From Cudoniella acicularis (Eukaryota; Ascomycota; Leotiomycetes; Helotiales; Helotiaceae), in contig JAAMPI010000113.1 in NCBI GenBank assembly GCA_013054445.1, positions 1 through 64,000 of the forward strand: a stretch of DNA of 64,000 nucleotides, given 5' to 3'. Below are positions 33,640 through 43,075 of this stretch, in pieces. The notes below the pieces were generated by a model, which worked only from the letters and a program-made list of their open reading frames with translations, did not search any database and had not been told where the DNA came from. The translations under genes and the position numbers were made by a program. Each line of letters opens with the position of its first letter. Position 1 is the first letter of the stretch.

Positions 33640-34080
33640 AGAAAACTCAGGTATAATGCCTTCGTTCATATATAGGCAGATCACGAGCCCAACAACTTGC
33701 TAAATAGGAGCTAGTCATATCTTCGTCTTACCCGTAAACGGGTCCTTTGATCCTAGGAAACAGAGCGGCATGAAGGCATCGGAGTATATATAGGAACGCC
33801 TGGGAAGCACTTACCCCAAAATTGTATGAAAGCCGCCTTCCTTTAGTCAGATAGCTCCGGTAAGGGTCGCTTAAGGTATATCGGGGGCAAGGCAATATAA
33901 GCCACCAAACACTACTTGAACTATATAGTAGGTCTTCATATAGGGCGCCATTTTATCACTAACCAGGTCGTCGATCGTCACTGTTCCTGTTCCGCTCTAA
34001 AGAATCGCGGTTCCAGGTTAGTGACGCTAGCTAGTTCTAGAACTGTCGAATTATCGTTATATAGGCTCTTCACCGGGAAA
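33640..34080 (-). pseudogene. Unidentified degraded coding remnant
   Basis: The minus strand at 33,990-33,660 reads as a coherent peptide with stops only at likely Gln or Trp positions: TIDDLVSDKMAPYMKTYYIV, then VFGGLYCLAPDIP, LKEGGFHTILG and FMPLCFLGSKDPFTGKT. The mixture of conserved-looking Gly, Trp-site and aromatic residues argues for a real former enzyme or binding protein, but I do not recognise the family. Confidence 0.35.
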
Positions 34081-34264
34081 ATTTGACTGCCGTGAGTATT
34101 AATCGCCTTACCTAAATCTCTAAACCTATTTAATTGTTATCTGTCGAATATAAATCTAAGTCAAGCGCGAGCTCACGCAGGTATATTAATCACCGCTTAT
34201 GTTATAAATATAGCTAACCGGATCATATCACAGACCAGCACGGTTTATTCCAGTTAAGAGATAG

Positions 34265-35550
34265 GCCTTAGAGAAATAGATAATTCCTAAAGCCTTAAAT
34301 TCCTAGATTCTGGAGAGTCATTAGGATCTTGGCCTATATAGGACGAGGACTCCGTCATGTCACATATAGACAATTCTGTGTTGACTATAACGCCATCCTT
34401 TAGGTCAGAGTTCTATAACCAAGGTACAATCATCGACTACCCGTTAGTAGGTGCCAACACCTTGACTTCCCTAAGATCTCAAGCACCACCTCTAGCGGTA
34501 TTTAGGGAAGCGGTATATCCACCTATAATAAGTACTATAACCAATGACACTTTAGACTTCTCGCTAAATCTTCTATCCCCTAGGTATGTTCAGGAGCATT
34601 TGTTTGGTAGATATGTCCCTTATATGACATGACAGGGTCATAAGGGAACCAACCCTAAGACAATCTGAAGTTATTAGCGACGTGGCAGGCACCTTCGGAC
34701 ATCATCGCTTAGCAGGGGTTTTTAAAGCACCTAGTGAACCTCTAAGTCTTAACATTGATAATAACGGTCGGGACTATTTATTATATCAAAATGTGGCTCG
34801 TCATGACGATAGACTTTACCACTGCCTATAGGAGGGCCAGGAAGAGTATAAGCACTAGCTAGTAAAGCTTAAGTACGAATATGAGTAAGAATCTGTTTAA
34901 GTCTGTTCTATCTATTTCTAATACTGACCATAATATTTTGAATAGTAAACTAGTAGACTCCTACTTGAAACCTTACCGGTATAAGGTCGCTGTCTGCGAG
35001 AATCCCCGTTTCTCTTCGCTTCCTATCCTTCTTCGCTATAAGCGTGAAGCTCATAGTATACATAGACATAGGGACAAACCATACCTTTATACCCACGAAG
35101 GCTACGAGCGTAGTGTTCTAGGAAACGGTTTCCCCCGCCATTAGAATCTCCGAGATCATATAAAGCGTGTTCATAATGACCCTACACCAACTGAAAGCAA
35201 GGCTATTAGATATACTTCCGTACCTGATAAGCCTACAAAGGGTACGAAGCGGAAGGCCGACTCGACGGATTTAGACGAGGCTTCGAAGAGCAGTGCTACT
35301 CCGCCAGCGGAGATCGGCCAGCTTTACGAATCAAGGTTGATTAAACATTATCACTAGCACGAACAGAGGCTCTTAGAAATTGTCAAACAGGTTTATAACC
35401 CAAGGAACGCAAGCAATATGCTCCTCTAGGGCGCCACCAACTATATCATAGTAATAGCTTAAACTATCGAACGAATTAAGGGGGCGTTAACATCAGGAAA
35501 TTATAAGCAAACAAACACGACCAAAAAATCACGTCATTCGATAGACTAAT
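34265..35550 (+). pseudogene. C2H2-type zinc-finger protein, degraded
   Basis: The N-terminal part (34,357 on: MSHIDNSVLTITPSFRSEF) is followed by a second frame reading YLLYQNVARHDDRLYHCL. A 61-nt intron at 34,885-34,945 (GTAAGA donor, TTTCTAATAC branch, ATAG acceptor) joins KYEY to DKLVDSYLKPYRYKVAVCEN. The array continues with LLRYKREAH, KPYLYTHEGYERSVLGNGF and RDHIKRVH. At several positions where the fingers need Cys or His there is Tyr (TGC to TAC, CAC to TAC). The tail (TSVPDKPTKGTKRKADSTDL...) is basic then acidic with a helical end at about 35,550. It was probably a DNA-binding regulator. Confidence 0.65.
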
Positions 35551-35554
35551 AACG

Positions 35555-36100
35555 TAGGTCCTCGATTATAGTTCCCCCTTTCTCTCTATACTAAAACTTC
35601 TATTAGAGGTGCTTGATATGTTTATAGCAGCTTTAATCTCGGATATATATATAATAGTATTAGCTCCCTAGATAGGTAAACGTTAGATTTCGCGTCATGT
35701 TTAATATAATTAGCAAGGTATATTCCTACTTCTATACCATTTACTCTCTTACTTGAGCCAGCCGAGTCTGCGCCTTAAAGTGAGCTATATTTCTATACTC
35801 GTATTGTTTATAAGTTGCTCTAACAGCTAAATAATCAGTTATCGGAAAGTAAATTCAAGTAACGTGTTATTTATAGACAAACTGTTAAAGACCTCCTCGA
35901 ACGGTGTCTTAAAGCGAGTGTTTCAAGTCCTAAGGGAGTCAATACAGCCAAAATAATATCGTTTTATTTCTATTCTGAACACACGTAAAGCCTAACGAAA
36001 GTCATTACTCTAGGAAGTCTCGTAGAAAGCTTTTATAAAATACGCTCTTCATTATCCGAAAATTCCTTCTCGGTCATCGCCAGGAAGTTATATTCCTTAG
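35555..36100. other. RIP-degraded interval
   Basis: Lies between the 3' ends of the zinc-finger ghost and the minus-strand F-box/2EXR-like ghost. No recognisable feature. Confidence 0.35.
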
Positions 36101-36189
36101 CCAGCCGCCGAGGACCGTTGTGTCTAAATACATTAGCGTTTTCGCTTTACACGAGCGAGAAGGCCACTTACACTCTCAAGCAATAGATA

Positions 36190-37157
36190 TAATTTTCACT
36201 ACTCATGAGTTTACTATTCATTTCCTAGCCGAACCATTACTTTTATCGGTACTATATAAATCAAACCTAGAACTCTTTCGCACTGGCTTTCCACTCCCTT
36301 CTAATATACTCTACAGGATACAACGTAATGACTCTAAAATCATCTTGAGGGGCGAAAAACGGAAGACGTCCGTATTGATCTGCTCTAGTATAGCGGGCCT
36401 CTTAAACCTTAGCAATCTCATGCGCTCTTTATTGCATTTTACACGGCCTTGGAAACGTGGCACCGATACCAAGGAGATATAGAGGCTTCTAAGATCTTGA
36501 CACCTCTTAATAGCTCGAAGAACCTTAGTGATTGAAATATCACCGTCTAGATATAAGGACAGGTGCCGTACATAGTTAGCTCTCTCTAGAAACAGGAAAC
36601 GCTCTAGGTTCGTCCTATCTATCGCAAACTTGTTTTGGCGGTAGAACACAGCGGCGGCCTCTATATATATCTGCTTAGAAGTTTGGAAGATAGCTAATCT
36701 TCCGAGTCGATGGCTAGTTAGAGAATATAGTCCGAAATCGATTAGGGAATCCTAGATAAGTGTCCACTCTAAAATCATCCTTCGAATCTCCTCTAGAAAC
36801 TTCCTAAAGTCTAACGGCCCCTTTAGGATTTCAAGCTCACTAAGACTATAAATGATAAGTTTAGCCACTTAAGCAGTTATATTAGAATACTCACCAGGAG
36901 ATCTTATACTCAGTTCTCGAGAGCTCTTTATTTTGTTTACGAGTCTAGTGTCGACAATAGTCAATCTTTTACTAAACTTTGATTTGCCTTTAACGAAATA
37001 GATTGATTATATAAGAAAAATCCCTTTTATTAGAATCGATCTCGTCTACGAGGGCATCCACTTACGAAGAGAGCGACTGTATTAAATGCTAAAGGTGCCG
37101 TTTTTCCGCCTCTACTAGGGTGAGGTCATGGCGGACTTCGTCCAAGAAGCCTATCAT
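36190..37157 (-). pseudogene. F-box/2EXR-like protein with coiled-coil N-terminus, degraded
   Basis: The minus strand starts at an ATG at 37157 (MIGFLDEVRHDLTLVEAEKR), a charged coiled coil to about residue 85. A frame change or intron near 36,880 follows. Then come LTSHRLGRLAIFQTSKQIYI and EAAAVFYRQNKFAID, the pattern C/S-K-Q-I-x-x-E-A-x-x-x-F-Y-x-x-N-x-F of fungal F-box/2EXR proteins. A surviving open stretch of 113 codons (36,649-36,311) includes YVRHLSLYLDGD and CQDLRSLYISLVSV (LRR-like). TAG ends the open part at a probable Gln. The sequence becomes GC-balanced just beyond the start, so this is the last ghost of the block. Confidence 0.55.
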
Positions 37158-38850
37158 GTTACAAATTCTCGTTTTCGGTTTCCTGAATCTGAGAAGGAAA
37201 AAAATGAACTGGGCGAGAGGGTTGTTAGTTTAGACAGGCCTTAGAGGAGTAAATAGATCTGTTTGTAGCGTCTAGGGCCGCGGCTGCGATAGCATGTTTG
37301 CCTGCCGTGGTGAGATTCATGCGTCGGCACATGAACAGCCAAGGTGGAGCCATCTGCTACCCAGTACTGCGAAGCCAGCCGCTTACATGAATGTCATTAC
37401 CCTTCTTGCTGTCCGATGCGGAGCTATGCTCGTAGGCAATGTCAGCTGAGCAGTTGTGCCGCCGCTTTCCATGCATTTCAGCATGGCTAACTCAAGCCTA
37501 TGAAGCCGGCATTTCCTCGGACAGCATATAGCTGCTCCTTCCTGCTGCTTGATGACGCCAGTGATAGTGATCATTCATTTGTTGAAGCATGTGTAGCGTA
37601 AGTGCAACCGGCTCTCGAGTCCCTGTTGGGTCCCCCGACGATCATCCTTCCTGCTTCATGACACATGGCGACGCAGCCCTGCTGGTGGTAATATGTCAGG
37701 GGGCTCAGCTTGATGGTGTCATTCATCGGCAAACTTGAAGAATGTGACTTGAGAACATGATAGGAAACTTAAAGAATTAAAGAAAGGCCACATATGTTAA
37801 GGCAAGCCAACGTGGGGAAGCGCGTGTGAGCGGGATGGCAGAGACATTATAGGGATCTTATATCTACAATATCTACATCAAATAATTTGAATGAGTGTTT
37901 AAGATTCGCTTGTGTTTGAATTTCGAGTTCCTTGATCACGGTTCGCGAGGTCGCAGCGATAAGTATTCACGTGCCGCGAAGCCGGGTCGGGTGAAACTTT
38001 TTTCCGTGAAAGGGGCTACTCGGTTAAGCCAAGGAGCGACACTTCCTCGACCAGCAGTGCTTCAATTTCTACTGAATCCACTTAGTGGTCATGCGTATGC
38101 CCCAAAACTCCTCCGCAAACTTCTACACGCGTGCGCTTCTTCAATCATATCCTATTCTCGCCGTCCGCAGACTCGTCCATCTTTCTTTTATGAGCGCTCT
38201 CATCTTAAAGTTGCTTGATCATCTCTAACGTGCTATCTACCTTCTTTTCGTCCTCCTTCCTTGCTCTCTCAACTTTATCAAGCCCAATCTGTGTTGGGAA
38301 ACGCAATTGTGAAGTGCCTCGGCATTGAGTCTGGGTTCAATAGGAGGGTATCAGTCGTTCCTTTGCATAGCTCTCTCAGCTCCCCTTCTGCTCGACGTGA
38401 ATCATCGGAAAGAGTTAGTTCCGAATTTAAATTCCACGGCCGCCTGGTCCTCCTCGGTTTGTTGCTCAGACCACCTTCATCTGCATCGAAGCGGATCATA
38501 ATGTCCTTTTCATTCATCGGAGCATGAACAGGCCGCTCTGTCAGCACCTACCTGTATCATGAGTGCCGCCCTTCCTACTGTCTAATGTATGATAGCGGAG
38601 TCATGGCGATGATCAAGCGGAAATATATCGGCTGTAATGACGGATCCATGCGTTTATATGAAGTTGCTAAACATACCTCCAAGGGTGAAGCTGTAAGGAC
38701 GAGATTCATGGACTGGCATGAATGACTCAGCTCGTAGCGTGGAGTTGAGGGAATTGCGCCTGGAATCGTCTGCTTGGCTAGATTCACGGATCGACAAGTG
38801 GATAACTCAATTTGTGCCGTTTGGGCATCATACAGGGTGTTACTGATAGT

Positions 38851-39118
38851 GATGCTCGACGTCATGGTCTCAGAAAGAAGAAGGTCTTTCAAGGGTCGGC
38901 ATGATACTCAACTCGTCCGGTGAAGCCAGCCACTTGTTTGAGCCGTATGACCATCATCTCTCTGCCGCCTGATACGAGGTGGCGGGGAGTGACGCTCGAC
39001 GTCATGGTCTCAGAAAGAGGAAGGTCATTCAAGGGTCGGCATGATACCAACTCGTCCGGTGAAGCCAGCCACTTGTTTGAACCGCATGACCATCATCCTT
39101 CTTGCCGCTAATGCGAAG
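38851..39118. repeat. 140-bp direct tandem repeat, two copies
   Basis: Copies start at 38,851 and 38,991 with GA(T/C)GCTCGACGTCATGGTC. They share about 125 bp with few differences (for example AAGAAGGTC(T/A)TTCAAGGGTC). Confidence 0.85.
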
Positions 39119-39338
39119 AATGGGAAGCGATCCTCTCCATCTAAGGCTTAGCGACAGCAGTGTGATGCATGGATTTCCATGGATAGCCCTCGCAGCCGAC
39201 TTTATCCTTCGTGACAGTGACCATAACTAACTCTCCCATCCCATCTCCTCTGCCTCTCTGTAGTCTCCTTATACCGTTTCTTCTTTCATCGCATTATAGC
39301 ACCCGTATAACCCAGTTATTAGAATTTCACGAGTAACC

Positions 39339-39437
39339 ATGGGCTTCCGGGCTCTTCCTCTGAGCAAAGCTACGGGCTAGAGAGACACCATAGGCTTCCA
39401 GGCTGTTTTTCTGAGCAAAGTTACGGTCTAGCCAGGC
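39339..39437. repeat. 50-bp direct repeat, two copies
   Basis: GGCTTCCGGGCTCTTCCTCT at 39,343 and GGCTTCCAGGCTGTTTTTCT at 39,391 each continue GAGCAAAG(C/T)TACGG(G/T)CTAG. The second copy is the more T/A-rich. Confidence 0.75.
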
Positions 39438-39509
39438 TTCAAAGTATGTGTGTATCTAGCTGTCGAACTTTAACTAAAATAGCATAAGAAACCTTCTTTC
39501 TACAACAGA

Positions 39510-40180
39510 TGATCTCGACGATACTGATACCGGCGGCTTCCTACTTACTGAAAAGATGATCGACGAAAGTCGCAAGAACGTCCCAAAACTTATAAACCAG
39601 AGTCAGAAGCGCAAGCCCACCGGGCAGGTTCCACTTTCAGTTGATGTTAATAGGGATAGGGATTCGGGGCCATCTCAAAAACGCCATTATGGCCAATCCC
39701 CAAGTTCCTCTAAAGCAAGTGCAAGACCGGATCCCGCCACGGAAGTTATCGACCTCACCATCGAAGTTATCGATCTCACTGTCGATGTCGAGCATTGCGC
39801 TATTTGTTCAAATGTCCTTAGGCAGGGCCAAGGATATGTCTCGCGCATGTTTGTTTTTACGACATGTGGCTATATATAGTATTCCACCCGATGATCTAAT
39901 AAATGAGCTAACACTTTCATTACAGGTCTTATACGGCGAATGTCTCCTTGGTAGCATCCCGGAGCAGGAACACGCATCCAATTCTGTGGTCCTAGACGTC
40001 TATTGCCCTAAGAGTGACCACTTTGATAAAGGGAAACAAGAGGCACGTCAAATCTTTAGACTTGAATACGCGATTTGCTATATGACGTCAGCCGATAAAA
40101 TTGATCAAGGAGCGCCGTACGGGAGTGATCTGTTTCGGACTTCATATAGTAAGTCTTGTTCACATCTCAGATATAGATAG
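39510..40180 (+). pseudogene. RING-finger protein with tandem SUMO-interacting motifs, degraded
   Basis: The frame at 39,510-39,879 encodes an acidic start, a basic/Ser-rich region, then two VIDLT motifs (EVIDLTIEVIDLTVDVEHC), the classical SUMO-interacting motif. CAIC and SRMFVFTTCGY follow at once. A RING would have His where Tyr now follows CG. The next exon begins after an acceptor at 39,925 (GAGCTAACACTTTCATTACAG) and reads VLYGECLL...CPKSD, the remaining RING cysteines. The expected GT donor right after the CGH codon now reads AT. SIM plus RING suggests a SUMO-targeted ubiquitin ligase-like protein (Slx8/RNF4 type). The 5' end probably lies across an upstream intron (acceptor about 39,508). 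Confidence 0.6.
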
Positions 40181-40184
40181 TGAT

Positions 40185-41100
40185 CTGACTACAGTAGGTC
40201 ACACGTTCTGCCGTAGGTGTATTCGACGGTAGGTCGTAAAACAAAGGATAAAGAAGTGTCCTTCTTACAGATTATACCTAAACTAGAAGGGCAAGCAGTG
40301 TTACCGTTTCAAAACTATTCAGCGTAGGCTTGTTTATAAATAAATTCTAGATAACAATATCACGTATAGATTTTAGGTACTCCGACATCCATAAGCAGAT
40401 ACATTCTATCCCTCGTATACTATTTTATACATCATCTCACTTTACACATCACCATTCTCTAAGTTCGAAGGACAGAGGAGCCAGATTTCTCTCGTTCTAA
40501 GTAGTGTTCCAGAAGTTGACTCGTCCTCGATCGGCAAAATGCTATTTGAGCATCTATATACCCTTCACGAATGTTTGCCCCTTGACCGGAAGTATCATCG
40601 AAATACACAAGCCAGCTAAACCGCGGATACCACCCATTCCACCCAAAGGGACATCACTTGAAGGCCAAGCATACAGGGTTAAGCGCCCTTGCTTCATATG
40701 AGATCATCTAGACGATCGCTCGATCTACTCAACTTGGTTCGATCTACATGGCCGAAATAACGCCCACAGTGACAACTGATACGAGAACTAGCTAGGTCAC
40801 AAGCATTACATAAATATCAGGGATCCAGGAGCAAGTTGCCACCGAAGCATTGTCTAAGACTAGCACTCTATAAGCAAATCGGGATCAATGGCTTTCTAGG
40901 CATGACGTTCGGAATCGAAGGTATCTGCCTCGCGCGTTGGCCTAGACTCACTCCCTAGGCCCAAGATCAACGCGGTCTAAAGTATAAATATAAGCATCTC
41001 CCACCCCAATCCCGTCGTCAAGTTCATTCCTATATCTCACTTTCTTCAATACACGTCCACACATCCATCTAGAACCTAGAGCATCATGGCTAGACATTAG
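40185..41100. other. RIP-degraded interval without a recognised gene
   Basis: Short frames on both strands (for example 40,504-40,701 plus) have no family likeness. It probably includes the promoter of the sirtuin ghost. Confidence 0.35.
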
Positions 41101-41159
41101 CGTACTATAAAGCTCGCCGACCGTCAACCTCGACGACACAAACCGTATAATAAGCCAGC

Positions 41160-42085
41160 ACTCACATGTCGCAGGCGTATAGGGGACGCAGGACGACCAA
41201 GCTATCTTAACATACGCCAACTTCCCTCGGGCTATAGCCATCTCGCCGACCAAGCTAAACGTCTTACTACGCTACGAGAGATATTTTCTACTCGAAAGAG
41301 GATTATAGTCGTCAGTGGCGCTAGCATCTCTATAAATACGGGCAGTGAGTCTTCTACCTCTCCGATAAATAAGATAATTTATCTAATATACTATTATAGT
41401 TCCTAACTTCCGTAATAATTTCGGCCGTAACTATAGCCGCAACCTGTTCGATATATCGGTCAAGTCTTGCTCGAATTTTCACGAGATAATTGATAATATA
41501 GGAGCTCGTGCTTCCTAAACAAAGCCCACCAAGTTTTACCACCTCCTCGACAACTTCGCTAGGACTAACCGCCTCCTCTATCATCTCACGCAGAATATCG
41601 ACTGCCTTAAAGACAAGTTGCCTTCGCTGTCTAGCAAGACTGTCCAACTTCATAGGCGACTAAATACGCTAGTCTGTCAGAGGCGCAGTATTCATGCCTT
41701 CCAGGTAGTTCTAGAAGACTTTCAAGCAAGGGTTATGTCACCGTGTCTAGATTACGAGACGGTTAATAAGGAACGAGTATAGATAGGGAAACGATCATAC
41801 GGTGTCGGGGTGCTTGTCCCTAAGATTCTCCTCTATAGAGCCGGACCAGAGTCCGTGATTAGAGATAGATTGTTAAACGAGCTGTTCCAAAAGGTAGACG
41901 CAGTCATTATTATAGGGACAAGGTTACAGATTAAGGCAGCGAAAACACTCGTAGCCGAACTATACCGAGTAGCAAAATAGAGGAACGGCCTCACTATATA
42001 GGTAAACAAAGAGCGGCCGCCGCGGGACTTTAAATCTCTTCTGGATTATATAACACTTAGGGACTGCGATAAGTTTGCTTCTTTG
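41160..42085 (+). pseudogene. Sirtuin (SIR2-type NAD-dependent deacylase), degraded
   Basis: Exon 1 gives RPSYLNIRQLPSG and KRIIVVSGASISINTG. A 55-nt intron at 41,345-41,399 (GTGAGT donor, ATCTAATA branch, TAG acceptor) restores IPNFR, so the SIR2 signature G-A-G-I-S...N-A-G-I-P-D-F-R is recognisable with Gly to Ser and Asp to Asn. HLTQNIDCL near 41,600 keeps the T-Q-N-I-D catalytic-pocket motif and KTVQLHRRL contains the catalytic His. Zinc Cys positions read CQRR and CLDY instead of C-x-x-C. VDAVIIIGTRLQI near 41,910 is the V-G-T-S/R-L motif. VNKERPPRDF and LRDCDKFA end the domain. About four TAG/TAA codons interrupt it. The layout resembles fungal Hst-type sirtuins. Confidence 0.75.
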
Positions 42086-42089
42086 ATTT

Positions 42090-43075
42090 CAGTATAGAAT
42101 ATAATAAAATTGATTTCTATCATCATTAGGTCTTGGCATCGGACCCCCGTCGGTGGCAGATAGCTAATAAAAAGGGGGCTTCTCTAGACCCCTCGGGGCC
42201 AGAGATTAGTTCTATACTGAATCTTTTTCCTGCTACACGTGACTTCTTTGCCTACCAACGCCTCCTCCTCACAATAAAAATCGTAAAAATATAATAAAAA
42301 AACTAGTCGATTTAGAAGACTTTATTTCCTACTAGCCTAAGCTTTTAGAGTTTTCTAAGTTATTTGTATTACGAAACACAATTAGGAGCTTTACCGTAGG
42401 GTTCTATTTAGTGTAGTGGGGATGCTGGCACTAGTGCTGGTGCTAGGTCACGTGGTCGTAGACACGTGACCTACGCGAAGGAGGATAAAAGACGTGTTCT
42501 TAGGCAGCGTAGCTTCTTCTTCTTAAGTCAAATTAACGTCTATTTGAACTCCCTCCCTTTTGGGTTGTATTTGTCCTTCTACATTAGTCTATATTTTTTC
42601 GTCTACCGCGAGCCTCCGCCTTAGCAGCCTTACACTTCTTATGAGCAAGAATAACTTCTTAATAAAAATACGGGTAATAAATCGTCAAATACCTAAAATT
42701 GAGTGCTACTCAGATCCTTATTATATTAAATCACCTCTATCGACATTAAAGAGGGTTATAAGGCTGAGTTGGGTACTTATAACGTGCATACAAGCTAATG
42801 TGGATCCTAAATTGGTTCCCGGGGAATCCGGTTATAAAGGAGCCAAAATAGGATCTGCGCTTCGAGATAAGGAAAGTGTAACCGGACCTCAAGGGAGCCA
42901 AAACGAGCCCCTTGGGGCGCTAAAATGGCCTCTTAATCCATGCTCGGGCTTACTCTGCCGCCGTCCACTATTGCTCACCACTGCTCACCTACTTCCCACC
43001 CTCGCCTCACCCTTACTCACCTTAGCTCACCCAGCATTGCCGATAAAGCAGCCCTGCTCACCTTTCCGAACAGAA
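42090..43075. other. Right-hand degraded margin and promoter of the next gene
   Basis: AT-rich to about 42,800, with a perfect palindrome at 42,444-42,473, then less damaged. At 42,955-43,065 it carries a low-complexity CTCACC-rich tract just before the ATG at 43,076. An open frame continues upstream to 42,560 but shows no coding character. Confidence 0.45.
42444..42473. repeat. Perfect 11-bp inverted repeat with CACGTG cores
   Basis: TAGGTCACGTG, eight bases, then CACGTGACCTA. Each arm contains a CACGTG E-box. It could be a bHLH-type binding site or the relic of an element end. Confidence 0.6.

Larger units (their letters stand above)
7072..37260. other. RIP-degraded accessory block of about 30 kb
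   Basis: Composition changes sharply after the receptor stop codon. TA, TAG and TAA words become very frequent and no long open frame survives. Reading through stops recovers many protein families (listed separately), with damage dominated by Gln or Trp to TAG/TAA, His to Tyr and Cys to Tyr. These are the expected products of C-to-T change in CpA on either strand, the known RIP signature. The right edge is near 37,260, where GC-balanced sequence returns. The content resembles the cargo of a large mobile element, but no complete termini were identified. Confidence 0.8.
37260..39500. other. GC-balanced non-coding interval with direct repeats
   Basis: Sequence here is not RIP-damaged. Short open frames exist on both strands (for example 38,261-38,527) but none has coding character I trust. 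Related 50-60 bp words containing GAAGCCAGCC...CTTGTTTGA...CATGACCATCAT recur at about 37,370, 38,920 and 39,060, suggesting a dispersed repeat family. Confidence 0.5.

Noticed and set aside
38261..38527. Pair of overlapping frames on both strands near 38.4 kb
   Set aside because: Low-complexity peptides without family likeness or splice context, in a repeat-bearing non-coding interval.
7072..42090. Possible use of TAG/TAA as sense codons (recoded stops)
   Set aside because: Flanking intact genes end normally at TAA, TAG or TGA, and the stops occur together with His-to-Tyr and Cys-to-Tyr changes at metal ligands. RIP explains both; recoding does not.
7072..42090. Search for a DUF3435 tyrosine-recombinase captain gene
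   Set aside because: No stretch that I could read gave its conserved motifs. The unknown gene at 16-18 kb is the only candidate left and the likeness is too weak to claim.
42560..43075. N-terminal extension of the 595-aa gene to an upstream ATG at 42,560
   Set aside because: The extra sequence is translated CTCACC low-complexity and partly degraded DNA. The ATG at 43,076 starts the region with coding character.
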